Assembly: GCA_963548155.1 (NCBI GenBank)
Contig: CAUUTP010000019.1
Location: forward strand, 1 to 25,741
Reading direction: 5' to 3'
DNA from: Eikenella sp963548155
Lineage (GTDB): Bacteria > Pseudomonadota > Gammaproteobacteria > Burkholderiales > Neisseriaceae
Length of the DNA: 25,741 nt
In this document: piece after piece, positions 13,714-21,130 of the stretch
How positions within the stretch are numbered: position 1 is the stretch's first letter
Layout: every line of letters begins with the position of its first letter
Notes under the pieces: generated by a model
Databases searched by the model: none
Told to the model about the DNA's origin: nothing
The model's input: the letters and a program-made list of their open reading frames with translations, nothing else
Translations under genes and position numbers: made by a program

Positions 13714-14568
13714 ATGCCCTCCCCATCAGCCTTCCAAACCCTCAAAGCCATCGCTGCTCAAAATCGCCGCCGTCTCATCGGAACGTTCTCTCTGGTGGCA
13801 GCGGAAAACCTGCTTATCAATACTTATCCGTTGTTTGCCGGCTTCGCCATCAACCAGGTGGTGTCCGGTAGCTTTTGGGGCGCGGCAGGTTATGCGCTGT
13901 TGATGATTGTGATTTACAGCGTGTCAGCGGCACGCCGCAGTGTGGATACTCGAGTCTTTGCCAAAATCTATGCCGAAATAGCCGTGCCAGTAATTCTGCG
14001 CCAGCGCGAAAGTGGGAGCAGCCATTCGGAAACCGCTGCCCGTGTAGCTCTTTCCCGTGAGTTTGTGGATTTTTTCGAGTTGCACCTCCCCTTGTTTACT
14101 ACTTCAGTGTTTTCCGCCGTTGGCTCGGTGGTGATGCTGCTGGTGATTGAGTTTTGGGTGGGCGCTGCGGCACTGTTGGTGGCGGCGGTGTTTGCTCTGT
14201 TGGTGCCGCGTTTTGCTGCCGTGAACGACCGGCTCTACCACCGCCTGAATAATCGCTTGGAAAAGGAAGTGGATTTGGTGGGTACGGCGAGCGAGCGTAT
14301 TTTGTCGAGACATTATTCCTTCTCCGCCCGCCTGCGGATTCTGATTTCCAATCGTGAAGCTGCCAGCTTCCTGGCTATAGGGCTGGCGCTGAGCTTCCTG
14401 TTCGGTACGGCATTGTTGCTGCTTATCCTCCAAGGTTACGGTAGCGCGGGGCACGTTTATTCCGTAACCACTTATCTGTGGAACTTTGCCATGAGTTTGG
14501 ACGATAGTCCGCAGCTTTTGGAGCAGTACGCTAAGCTTAAAGATATTGGCAAGCGGGTTGAGGTGTAG
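13714..14568 (+). CDS. ABC-type six-transmembrane domain protein without ATPase domain
   Basis: The 284-residue membrane protein has hydrophobic segments near 20-45, 53-73, 128-150, 152-172 and 232-255, separated by a charged cytoplasmic stretch (RRSVDTRVFAKIYAEIAVPVILRQRE) that recalls the coupling-helix region of type IV (exporter-fold) ABC half-transporters. The chain ends soon after the last membrane segment; there is no Walker A, ABC signature or Walker B, and no ATPase gene is adjacent. Such TMD-only proteins exist as a family annotated 'ABC transporter transmembrane region' (my recollection of PF13748), with unknown function. The ATG at 13714 has no clear ribosome-binding site. A separate uptake sequence is at 13659-13670. 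The gene ends before a DUS terminator. Confidence 0.7.
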   Translation: MPSPSAFQTLKAIAAQNRRRLIGTFSLVAAENLLINTYPLFAGFAINQVVSGSFWGAAGYALLMIVIYSVSAARRSVDTRVFAKIYAEIAVPVILRQRESGSSHSETAARVALSREFVDFFELHLPLFTTSVFSAVGSVVMLLVIEFWVGAAALLVAAVFALLVPRFAAVNDRLYHRLNNRLEKEVDLVGTASERILSRHYSFSARLRILISNREAASFLAIGLALSFLFGTALLLLILQGYGSAGHVYSVTTYLWNFAMSLDDSPQLLEQYAKLKDIGKRVEV

Positions 14569-14594
14569 TTGTGTTGCGGTTTAGATGGATAGGA

Positions 14595-14638
14595 AAAGGC
14601 TACCTGAAATCCCGTGTTGCTGTTTTCAGGTAGCCTTT
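14595..14638 (+). terminator. DUS-pair intrinsic terminator
   Basis: Perfect 15-bp arms 14595-14609 and 14624-14638 flank a 14-base loop. The 3' arm runs into TTTGTTTT, a reasonable U-tract for rightward transcription from the ABC-domain gene. Confidence 0.8.
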
Positions 14639-14966
14639 GTTTTACAGCATAGCCGCCTGCAGATATTATTCGATAGCTTATTTCCGCTTTTTTAAGTGAA
14701 GTGGCATTTTCTTAGTGATTGCTCGGCGTTAGTTAGTTAATCATGCTTCTGATGCAGTATTTTTCCCGCCTGCTCTTGTTTTTTATGCCGTGCTGCGGTA
14801 TCTTGATTTTCCTTTTTTTACATAAACCCCGCATCTCTTTCGATGGGTGCGGCGTGCAGACTGTTACCGGTTGTTGCCGTTTTGCGTACCTTAAATCCGC
14901 CCGGCTTCAGCCAGCGCATTACCATGCCGAGGTAAAGCTGCCGCCGACTGTCGGCTGATGTGCATA
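14639..14966 (+). other. Intergenic leader region upstream of ilvIH
   Basis: No convincing gene lies here. A frame at 14743-14958 (71 codons, no ribosome-binding site) begins with a Leu/Ile/Phe-rich stretch: 8 Leu and 2 Ile among the first 27 residues, including SRLLLFF and GILIFLFL. Small inverted repeats are ATGCCG/CGGTAT followed by a T-rich run to about 14820, and CCGCA (14829-14833) / TGCGG (14848-14852). This could be an attenuation-type leader for branched-chain amino acid synthesis, but the frame is longer than normal leader peptides. I see no uptake sequence in this stretch. Confidence 0.3.
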
Positions 14967-14976
14967 AAAGGAGAGG
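14967..14976 (+). promoter_or_regulatory. Ribosome-binding site fixing the ilvI start
   Basis: AAAGGAGAGG lies 4 bp before the ATG at 14981. An upstream ATG at 14960 is in frame but precedes this site, so 14981 is the start. Confidence 0.8.
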
Positions 14977-14980
14977 TTTG

Positions 14981-16759
14981 ATGCAATTATCAGGCGCACA
15001 AATATTGGTGCAAAGTCTTAAGGCCGAAAACGTGGAATACGTGTTCGGTTATCCCGGTGGCGCGGTTTTGGAAATCTACGACGCTCTCTACCAACTCCAC
15101 AAATTCGAGCATATTCTGGTGCGCCACGAGCAGGCTGCGGTGCATGCCGCCGATGCCTATGCGCGCGTGAGCGGCAAGGTGGGCGTGGCGCTGGTTACTT
15201 CCGGCCCGGGCGCCACCAACGCCATCACCGGCATTGCCACGGCCTATAGCGATTCCATTCCGCTGGTGGTGATTTCAGGCCAGGTGCCTTCGCCCGCGGT
15301 GGGCTCGGATGCGTTTCAGGAAATTGATATGGTGGGCATTTCCCGCCCGTGCGTGAAGCACAATTTCCTGGTTACCGAGGTGGACGAAATCGCGCCCACC
15401 ATCAAAAAGGCGTTTCAAATTGCGCAGAGCGGCCGCCCCGGCCCGGTGGTGGTGGATATCACCAAAGATGCTACGCAGGCGCTTTCTAAGTTCAGCTATC
15501 CGCAGGAAGATATTTTTATCCGTTCCTACCAGCCGGTTACGCACGGCCACATCGGCCAGATTAAAAAGGCGGTGCAGATGCTGGCGGCGGCCAAACGCCC
15601 GCTGGTGTATTTTGGCGGCGGCGTGATTTTGGGTAATGCGGCCAAACAGCTCACCGAATTGGTACAGCTTCTGAATATCCCCTGCACCGGCACGCTGATG
15701 GGTTTGGGCGGCTATCCCGCTTCCGACCGCCGCTTCCTCGGCATGCTCGGTATGCACGGCACATACGAGGCCAACTTGGCCATGCACAATGCCGATGTGA
15801 TTTTGGCCGTGGGCGCGCGTTTTGACGACCGCGTGATTTCCGTGCCGGCCAAATTCCTGGAACAGCCGAGAAAAATCATCCACATCGATATCGATCCTTC
15901 CAGTATCGCCAAGCGCGTGAAGGCCGACGTGCCGATTGTGGGCGACGTGAAAAATGTGTTGGAGGAAATGATCGGCTTGTGGCGCAAGCAGGAATTGCAG
16001 TTTAATCCGGCCAATCTGGAAAAATGGTGGCAACGCATCGAAGCTTGGCGCAGCCGCGACTGCCTCTACCTTGAGCCGCGCGAAGACGTTATCCTGCCGC
16101 AGCAGGTGATACGCACCCTGGCCGAAGTAACCCAAGGCAATGCCATCGTTACCACCGACGTGGGGCAGCACCAAATGTTTGCCGCGCAGTATTACCCCTT
16201 CTCCCAGCCGCGGCAGTGGCTCAATTCTGGCGGCCTGGGCACCATGGGCGTGGGTTTGCCCTATGCCATGGGCGCGTATCTTGCCGCGCCAGACCGCGAT
16301 ATTTGCTGCATTACCGGCGAAGGCTCGGTGCAGATGAACATCCAAGAGCTGGCTACCTGCAAACAATACAACCTGCCGGTGAAAATCATCTGCCTAAACA
16401 ACGGCTACCTTGGCATGGTGCGCCAATGGCAGGAGCTGTATTACAGCAACCGCGAAGCCGAAACCTATTTCGACACGTTGCCCGACTTTGTGAAACTGGC
16501 CGAAGCCTACGGCCATGTGGGCATGCGCATTGAAAAACCGGCCGACGTGGAAGGCGCGCTGCGCGAAGCCCTCGCGCTGAAAGACAGGCTGGTGTTTATG
16601 GATTTCGTGGTGGATCGCAAACAAAATGTCTTCCCCATGGTGGGCAACGGCAAAGGTTTGGACGAGATGGTGTTGCCGCCGCATATGCGCGAGCGCAAAG
16701 CCGATTCCGATGTAAACGAAGTAACCGACCGCCACTACGACACAAGGAGCGTGCCATGA
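14981..16759 (+). CDS. ilvI: Acetolactate synthase large (catalytic) subunit
   Basis: The enzyme condenses two pyruvates, or pyruvate and 2-oxobutyrate, in valine/leucine and isoleucine synthesis. The 592-residue protein has the three ThDP-enzyme domains: the PYR domain with YVFGYPGGAVLEIYDAL and the cofactor-activating E50 in VRHEQAAVHAADAYAR; the central domain (about 190-330); and the PP domain with GEGSVQMN (446-453), then NNGYLGMVRQWQ. Glu replaces the more usual Asp in the GDGS motif; I recall the same in other beta- and gamma-proteobacterial IlvI, so activity is expected. The stop overlaps ilvH by 4 bp, showing translational coupling with its regulatory subunit. Homologues may also be named ilvB; pairing with ilvH supports ilvI. 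Confidence 0.95.
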   Translation: MQLSGAQILVQSLKAENVEYVFGYPGGAVLEIYDALYQLHKFEHILVRHEQAAVHAADAYARVSGKVGVALVTSGPGATNAITGIATAYSDSIPLVVISGQVPSPAVGSDAFQEIDMVGISRPCVKHNFLVTEVDEIAPTIKKAFQIAQSGRPGPVVVDITKDATQALSKFSYPQEDIFIRSYQPVTHGHIGQIKKAVQMLAAAKRPLVYFGGGVILGNAAKQLTELVQLLNIPCTGTLMGLGGYPASDRRFLGMLGMHGTYEANLAMHNADVILAVGARFDDRVISVPAKFLEQPRKIIHIDIDPSSIAKRVKADVPIVGDVKNVLEEMIGLWRKQELQFNPANLEKWWQRIEAWRSRDCLYLEPREDVILPQQVIRTLAEVTQGNAIVTTDVGQHQMFAAQYYPFSQPRQWLNSGGLGTMGVGLPYAMGAYLAAPDRDICCITGEGSVQMNIQELATCKQYNLPVKIICLNNGYLGMVRQWQELYYSNREAETYFDTLPDFVKLAEAYGHVGMRIEKPADVEGALREALALKDRLVFMDFVVDRKQNVFPMVGNGKGLDEMVLPPHMRERKADSDVNEVTDRHYDTRSVP

Positions 16760-17250
16760 TGCGACACATTTTATCCATCCTGATGGAAAACGAATCCGGC
16801 GCCATGAGCCGCGTGGTCGGCCTCTTTTCCGCGCGCGGCTATAACATCGACGCGCTTTCCGTAGCCCCTACCGAAGACCCGACCCTCTCGCGCATGACCA
16901 TCGTTACCCGCGGTAACGACCAAGTGCTTGAGCAGATTACCAAGCAGCTCAACAAGCTGGTGGAAGTGGTGAAAGTAATCGACTTCAACAATTGCCGCCA
17001 TGTGGAGCGCGAGCTGATGCTGGTAAAAGTACGCGCCTTGGGCAAAGACCGCGACGAGCTCCTGCGGCTCACCGATATTTACCGAGGCCAGGTGGTGGAC
17101 GTAACCGATAAGAGCTATGTGATCGAAATCACCGGCACCAGCGATAAGCTCGACAGCTTCCTCGAAACCGTGCCCAAAGGCTTGATTCTAGAAACCGTGC
17201 GCACCGGCGCCGCCGGCATCGGGCGCGGCGAGCGGATTTTGAAGATTTGA
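16756..17250 (+). CDS. ilvH: Acetolactate synthase small (regulatory) subunit
   Basis: The 164-residue subunit binds valine and gives feedback inhibition and full activity to IlvI. The N-terminal ACT domain is at about 4-75 (ILSILMENESGAMSRVVGLF, then ARGYNIDALSVAPTED, then RMTIVTRG). The C-terminal ALS_ss domain follows (RELMLVKVRA to GRGERILKI). The ATG at 16756 is preceded by AAGGAG at 16744-16749; a second ATG follows directly. Length matches E. coli IlvH. ilvC, which often follows, is not here; a DUS hairpin and a Correia-like element come next. Confidence 0.96.
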   Translation: MMRHILSILMENESGAMSRVVGLFSARGYNIDALSVAPTEDPTLSRMTIVTRGNDQVLEQITKQLNKLVEVVKVIDFNNCRHVERELMLVKVRALGKDRDELLRLTDIYRGQVVDVTDKSYVIEITGTSDKLDSFLETVPKGLILETVRTGAAGIGRGERILKI

Positions 17251-17282
17251 TGTTTGTTTGGTCGGCTTAAAGCCCGCTGTGA

Positions 17283-17323
17283 ATTTTCAGGTAGCCTGTA
17301 TACCAAGCAGGCTACCTGAAAAT
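17283..17323 (+). repeat. Inverted DUS pair after ilvH
   Basis: Perfect 16-bp arms 17283-17298 and 17308-17323 flank a 9-base loop. The topology is TTCAGG...CCTGAA; the 3' arm ends AAAAT and the next bases are ATTTA, so there is only a weak U-tract. The Correia-like element begins 4 bp later. Confidence 0.75.
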
Positions 17324-17326
17324 ATT

Positions 17327-17431
17327 TATAGTGAATTAACAAAAACCAGTACAGCGTTGGTTCGCCTTGCCGTAACGTGTGTACTGTCTGCGGCTCGCCG
17401 CCTTGTCCTGATTTAAATTTAATCCACTATA
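17327..17431. repeat. Correia-like element 2, 105 bp short form
   Basis: It has the same ends as element 1 (left TATAGTGAATTAA, right TTAATCCACTATA) and the same orientation. The interior matches CAGTACAGCGTTGG, TTCGCCTTGCCGTA, GTACTGTCTGCGGCTCGCCG and CCTTGTCCTGATTT, with a few substitutions and AACAAAAA in place of AAATTTAAA near the left end. It lies in the 512-bp gap between ilvH and serC, which otherwise holds two DUS pairs and the serC promoter, with no gene. Confidence 0.85.
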
Positions 17432-17460
17432 TGAAAGGCTGTTTGAAAGCGCAAATGGGT

Positions 17461-17496
17461 TTTCAGGTAGCCTTTTGCTGCACAGGCTACCTGAAA
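17461..17496 (+). repeat. Second inverted DUS pair in the ilvH-serC gap
   Basis: Arms 17461-17473 and 17484-17496 (13 bp, perfect) flank a 10-base loop. It has TTCAGG...CCTGAA topology with no U-tract. Confidence 0.75.
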
Positions 17497-17685
17497 CCAG
17501 CCACTACAACACATACCGAAGACCAAAATAACGACAGGGTGGGATTCACTTGCTGCTATTGAATTGCTGGAGATAAATTCTGTTTTCTATGGATAAACGG
17601 TGGAAATCACTTTTCTTGTTTGGAAATTGTAGTTAATAAATAGTTTTTCACTGCTCTGCCGTTTGGTGGGAAATGGCGAAAATCC

Positions 17686-17715
17686 TTGCTGCAACAGGTT
17701 TGCAAACGATAGAAT
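17686..17715 (+). promoter_or_regulatory. Sigma70-type promoter for serC
   Basis: TTGCTG (17686-17691) and TAGAAT (17710-17715) are 18 bp apart, followed by CCCC. Transcription would start near 17722, leaving a leader of about 40 nt to the GTG at 17763. This places the first in-frame ATG (17673) upstream of the transcript. Confidence 0.5.
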
Positions 17716-17762
17716 CCCCACCCATTAAGGCATCCTGCCGCAATTTCAATCGAGTTTTTACT

Positions 17763-18866
17763 GTGGATACCCCGATTTACAACTTCTCCGCCGGCCCGGC
17801 CGTGCTGCCCGAATCCGTATTGCGTACCGCGCAAAGCGAAATGTTTGACTACAACGGCACGGGCTTTTCCGTGATGACCATGAGCCACCGCTCCGATGTG
17901 TTCATGAGCATCCTCTATCATGCCGAGCAGGATTTGCGCCAGCTCTTGAATATTCCCGATAACTATAAAGTTTTGTTTTTGCAGGGTGGCGCCAGCGCAC
18001 AGTTCAACATGACCGTGATGAATCTGAGCAACGGCTTTAAGCGCGTCGATTCGGTGGTGAGCGGCAACTGGAGCCGCATCGCCCATCAGGAAATGGGCAA
18101 ATTGTCGGATGTAAACATCCATCTGGCCGCGCATGGCGGCGAGCAGTTTGATTACACCGACCTGCCGCCGGTTGCGTCTTGGGATATCGATCCGAGCTCC
18201 GCTTTCGTGCATTTTGTGATTAACGAAACCGTGCACGGCCTGCAATATCATGAAGTGCCCAAACTGGGCGTGGACATGCCACCCTTGGTGTGCGATATGT
18301 CGAGCGAGATTCTTTCCCGCCGCATCAATGTGGCCGATTTCGGCGTGATTTATGCAGGCGCACAGAAAAATATCGGTCCTTCCGGCACCACCATCATCAT
18401 CATTCGTGAAGATCTGCTCGATCGCTGTTCCAGCCGCGTGCCTGATGTGTGGAACTATCGTTCGCACATCGAGCGCCAAGGCATGTATAACACCCCCGCC
18501 ACCTATCCCATCTACATTTCCGGCCTCGTATTCCGCTGGCTGCAGTCGCAGGGCGGGGTAGGGCAGATGGAAACCATCAACACCCTCAAAGCCAAAACAC
18601 TGTATGCCGCCATCGACAACAGCGGCGGCTTCTACCGTAACCGTGTTGCATCTGCCGCCCGCTCCAAAATGAACGTGATCTTCACCACCGGCAACAAGGA
18701 ATTGGACGAACTCTTCGTTCAAGAATCCACCACCCGCGGCCTGCGCCTGCTGGGCGGCTACAAGAGCATGGGCGGCATGCGTGCCAGCATCTACAACGCC
18801 ATGCCCTTGCAAGGGGTAGAAGCGCTGATTGAATTTATGCGTGAATTTCAGAAGCGCTATGGCTGA
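17763..18866 (+). CDS. serC: Phosphoserine aminotransferase
   Basis: SerC makes 3-phosphoserine from 3-phosphohydroxypyruvate and glutamate, and also acts in PLP synthesis. The 367-residue product matches the family from its first residues (PIYNFSAGPAVLPESVL) through MSHRSDVF, FLQGGASAQFNM, GNWSRIAHQEM, the PLP-lysine motif YAGAQKNIGPSG (K202) and GGMRASIYNAMPLQGVEAL at the end. The GTG at 17763 is chosen because homology starts there and a promoter lies between it and the in-frame ATG at 17673; the 30-residue extension resembles nothing. Only a weak CGAG serves as ribosome-binding site. A terminator follows at 18963-18995. Confidence 0.94.
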   Translation: MDTPIYNFSAGPAVLPESVLRTAQSEMFDYNGTGFSVMTMSHRSDVFMSILYHAEQDLRQLLNIPDNYKVLFLQGGASAQFNMTVMNLSNGFKRVDSVVSGNWSRIAHQEMGKLSDVNIHLAAHGGEQFDYTDLPPVASWDIDPSSAFVHFVINETVHGLQYHEVPKLGVDMPPLVCDMSSEILSRRINVADFGVIYAGAQKNIGPSGTTIIIIREDLLDRCSSRVPDVWNYRSHIERQGMYNTPATYPIYISGLVFRWLQSQGGVGQMETINTLKAKTLYAAIDNSGGFYRNRVASAARSKMNVIFTTGNKELDELFVQESTTRGLRLLGGYKSMGGMRASIYNAMPLQGVEALIEFMREFQKRYG

Positions 18867-18962
18867 TGCGTGTTTAAAGTAATTCTCTTAAGTGATTGTT
18901 TTTATTTTGTGATTGGCTTATTCCGCAGGGAGAAGCCAGGGCATTGGCGATAGGCGTATAAT

Positions 18963-19001
18963 GAGGCTACCTGATAATTATTTTCAGGTAGCCTCTGTTT
19001 T
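18963..19001 (+). terminator. DUS-type intrinsic terminator with U-tract
   Basis: GAGGCTACCTGA (18963-18974) and TCAGGTAGCCTC (18984-18995) form a perfect 12-bp stem with a 9-base loop, followed by TGTTTTTA. The left arm is an 11/12 uptake sequence, the right one exact. A TATAAT at 18957-18962 directly abuts the hairpin. Confidence 0.8.
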
Positions 19002-19102
19002 TACTTCACGAAAGCCTCGTTTGAGCTTTGAGAAATTCTTTCAGGTGGCCTCTTATTTGGTTTGTTTCTGGTGTGCAAACAAATAGTTAACAGGAGAAAG
19101 CC

Positions 19103-19921
19103 ATGATTAAAATCGAAAACGCCATCAGCGAAACCCTGCTGATTCCTCTCTATATGAAATACCGTGCCTCCCAGCAGGCCAACCCCATCCTTATCGATCC
19201 CGCTGCTTGCCGGCTGGTGCCGCAGATCGACTATGATTTTGCCAAGTTCGACCGCGCCAAGCCCACCCTCATCGGTACAGCCATCCGAGCCCGCTATTTC
19301 GACCAGCTCACCGCCGATTTCATCCGCCGCCAAAGCAATCCTGTGGTGGTCATCCTGGGCTGCGGGCTGGACAGCCGCTGCGAACGCATCGGTAGCGAAG
19401 CAGACGGTGTGCCGTTTTATCAGCTCGATTTGGAAGACGTGATTCAATGGCGGCGCGCCATTTTGCCGCCGCAAAGCAACGAAACCCTGATTGCCGCCTC
19501 TGCCTTCGACACCGAGTGGATGGACGAGTTGCATGCCCGCCACCCCGATGCCCAATTCCTGTTCGTGATTGAAGGCGTGCTGATGTATTTTTCCAATGAA
19601 ATGGTACGCACATTATTCCAAAACCTAGCTGCCCGTTTCCACGGCAGTGAAATCGCCTTCGATATGTGCAACAGCTGGACAGTGAAAAACTCTGCCCGCC
19701 ACGATGCCATGAAGCACGTTAGCGCCCGCTTTGAATCCTTTTGCGACAATGTGCGTGAGCCAGAGCAATGGGCAGACAACCTGCATTTCATTTCCAACCG
19801 CTATATCGTGGGCGATTTCCCTGCCGAATGGAAACGAATCGGTTTCGTTTCCAGCCTGATTATGCGCCTGGTGCGCGTTATCCGCGAAAGCAGCCGCATG
19901 TTGCATTATCGGATTGAGTAA
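19103..19921 (+). CDS. Class I SAM-dependent methyltransferase, PPM1/TcmP-like
   Basis: The 272-residue protein has the SAM-binding motif VVVILGCGLDSRCERI (81-96), which follows the LGxGLDxR pattern of the leucine carboxyl methyltransferase/TcmP family, then the acidic YQLDLEDVI (106-114) after strand 2 and EGVLMYFSNE in the motif IV region. Family members O-methylate carboxyl or hydroxyl groups of small molecules or proteins; the substrate here is unknown. There is no signal peptide. CAGGAGAAAG lies 5-6 bp before the ATG at 19103. A 7-bp inverted repeat (TTTGTTT 19061-19067, AAACAAA 19077-19083) just upstream could be an operator. It appears monocistronic between two DUS terminators. Confidence 0.82.
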   Translation: MIKIENAISETLLIPLYMKYRASQQANPILIDPAACRLVPQIDYDFAKFDRAKPTLIGTAIRARYFDQLTADFIRRQSNPVVVILGCGLDSRCERIGSEADGVPFYQLDLEDVIQWRRAILPPQSNETLIAASAFDTEWMDELHARHPDAQFLFVIEGVLMYFSNEMVRTLFQNLAARFHGSEIAFDMCNSWTVKNSARHDAMKHVSARFESFCDNVREPEQWADNLHFISNRYIVGDFPAEWKRIGFVSSLIMRLVRVIRESSRMLHYRIE

Positions 19922-19950
19922 GTGCGATCTTGCCCTTGCTTGGGCGGAAA

Positions 19951-19997
19951 TAAAGGCTACCTGAAAACTTGTGTTGCGCGTTTTCAGGTAGCCTTTA
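19951..19997. terminator. Bidirectional DUS-pair terminator between convergent genes
   Basis: Perfect 18-bp arms 19951-19968 and 19980-19997 with an 11-base loop lie between the methyltransferase (+) and the PepSY gene (-). The arms begin TAAAGGCT and end AGCCTTTA, giving short U-runs on both strands. Confidence 0.8.
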
Positions 19998-20018
19998 TAC
20001 GTTGGATAGGCAAGCGGT

Positions 20019-20384
20019 TTAATCGTCGGGATCGAATTTGGAAGAAAGGATGCGGCCGCTGCGGGCGTCTACAATCACTTCATAATCGCCGCGCCGACCG
20101 TCTAAATCCACTTCATACACGCGGCGGCCGCGCCAGGTGGTGAGGTCCACGTCGGTTACGCGGGCGCGGGTGTGGCGGGCGGCGATGTTGGCGGCACGGG
20201 TGCTCGAAATATAGCCTGCCTGCCGATAGCGGCCGGGCTGGTGGCCGCGGCGTACCCGATGCTCTTGCGAGTAGCGGTGGTAATGATCGTCGTCATCGTA
20301 ATCGTTGTGGTCGGCCAGGGCGGGCAGGGAAACGGCCATGATGGTGGCGGCCAGCAATAGGAGGGAGGGTTTGCGTGCTGACAT
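20019..20384 (-). CDS. Periplasmic PepSY-domain protein
   Basis: The 121-residue product has a Sec signal peptide (ARKPSLLLLAATIMAVSLPALA) and a histidine/aspartate-rich linker (DHNDYDDDDHYHRY). A single PepSY-like domain follows at about 60-120, with AANIAARHTRARVTDVDL, VYEVDLDGRRGDYEVIVDA and RSGRILSSKFDPDD, the typical two strands before a glycine turn. PepSY modules inhibit peptidases or act in envelope sensing; the partner is unknown. The Asp/His cluster could bind divalent metal, which is inference. The ATG at 20384 is preferred over one 15 bp upstream because AAAGGAAAG lies in front of it. Confidence 0.8.
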   Translation of the reverse strand: MSARKPSLLLLAATIMAVSLPALADHNDYDDDDHYHRYSQEHRVRRGHQPGRYRQAGYISSTRAANIAARHTRARVTDVDLTTWRGRRVYEVDLDGRRGDYEVIVDARSGRILSSKFDPDD

Positions 20385-20500
20385 CGGCTTTCCTTTCACA
20401 GTTTGGGGATTGGGGAAAACGGAACAGGCTACCTGAAAAATATGTCGGCAGTTCGAACGAAACTTAATATGCCCGTTGCCATTCTGTTGAAGCGGGCATT

Positions 20501-20560
20501 TTGGCTTTGCAGAAATGTACTTCGTTTAAACTGCGTTGAAGCTTCGTTTTCAGGTAGCCT
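20501..20560 (-). repeat. Dispersed repeat, diverged copy D
   Basis: Read on the minus strand it begins with the uptake sequence (20560-20549), continues with CGAAGCTTCAACGCAGTT as in copy C, then AAACGAAGT and TTTCTGC with scattered changes from the recG-flanking copies. It lies between the PepSY and OB-fold genes. Confidence 0.65.
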
Positions 20561-20566
20561 CTTTGC

Positions 20567-20920
20567 TTACTGGATACGGGTAACGGATTTTACGTCTACT
20601 TCGGTGCGGCGCCATTCTTGGTCGATTTCGGCTTCGAGGCGCACTTTGTCGCGCGGGGTAACGTTCAGGCCGCGCCATACGTCGTCGTCGATTTCCACTT
20701 CGATGCGGCCGCTGGCATCGCGGAAGATGTAGTGTTCGTGGCGCACTTGGCGTTCGATGTAGCCTTCTAAGGTAACATAGCTGTCGTCCGGTACGCTGCG
20801 CAGGGCAGAAACGCGGGTTACACTGTTTTGGTAGCCAGGTGCTTGGCCATTTTCGGAGAAGCCGGCGGAAGCGGTGGCGGATACGGCCAACATGGCGGTG
20901 AGGAGCAGAGCGTTTTTCAT
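20567..20920 (-). CDS. YgiW/YdeI-type periplasmic OB-fold stress protein
   Basis: The 117-residue protein has a signal peptide (MKNALLLTAMLAVSATASA) and a BOF-type OB-fold: SALRSVPDDSYVTLEGYIERQV, then HEHYIFRDASGRIEVEIDDDVWRGLNVTPRDKVRLEAEID, then EVDVKSVTRI. This matches the family of E. coli YgiW (VisP) and YdeI, small periplasmic proteins linked to oxidative, metal and peptide stress. AAAGGA precedes the ATG at 20920-20918. It lies in tandem with the PepSY gene on the same strand, with repeat copy D and about 180 bp between, so they may or may not share a transcript. Full length for the family. Confidence 0.88.
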   Translation of the reverse strand: MKNALLLTAMLAVSATASAGFSENGQAPGYQNSVTRVSALRSVPDDSYVTLEGYIERQVRHEHYIFRDASGRIEVEIDDDVWRGLNVTPRDKVRLEAEIDQEWRRTEVDVKSVTRIQ

Positions 20921-21068
20921 GGTGTTTTCCTTTATTCAAGATTGGGGGGAGGTAAAAGCGACAACCGGTGTTGCCTGAGTTGATGGCTTGCATTATAGGT
21001 AGGCAAGCTTAGCGGAAAATTAGGGCTGCGTGAAAAAATGTAAATTATGCAGATTGGCAAAAGGCTAG

Positions 21069-21110
21069 CTATGATGAAATTTAAATCAGGGCAAGGCGAG
21101 CCAAAGCCGC
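21069..21110. repeat. Decayed Correia-like remnant
   Basis: The segment around GATGAAATTTAAATCAGGGC then AAGGCGAGCC resembles the reverse complement of the right half of the two full elements (GGATTAAATTTAAATCAGGA then CAAGGCGGCGAGCC), with a few mismatches. The other half and terminus are missing. Confidence 0.5.
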
Positions 21111-21130
21111 ATGGGTTTCAATTCCATCCG

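Noticed and set aside
15275..16366. 363-codon open frame antisense to ilvI
   Set aside because: It is the shadow of a confident enzyme gene; no start signal or homology.
17607..18812. 401-codon open frame on the minus strand opposite serC
   Set aside because: It is fully antisense to a clear serC, its translation is rich in His, Gly and Ala without family resemblance, and it arises from the codon pattern of the real gene.
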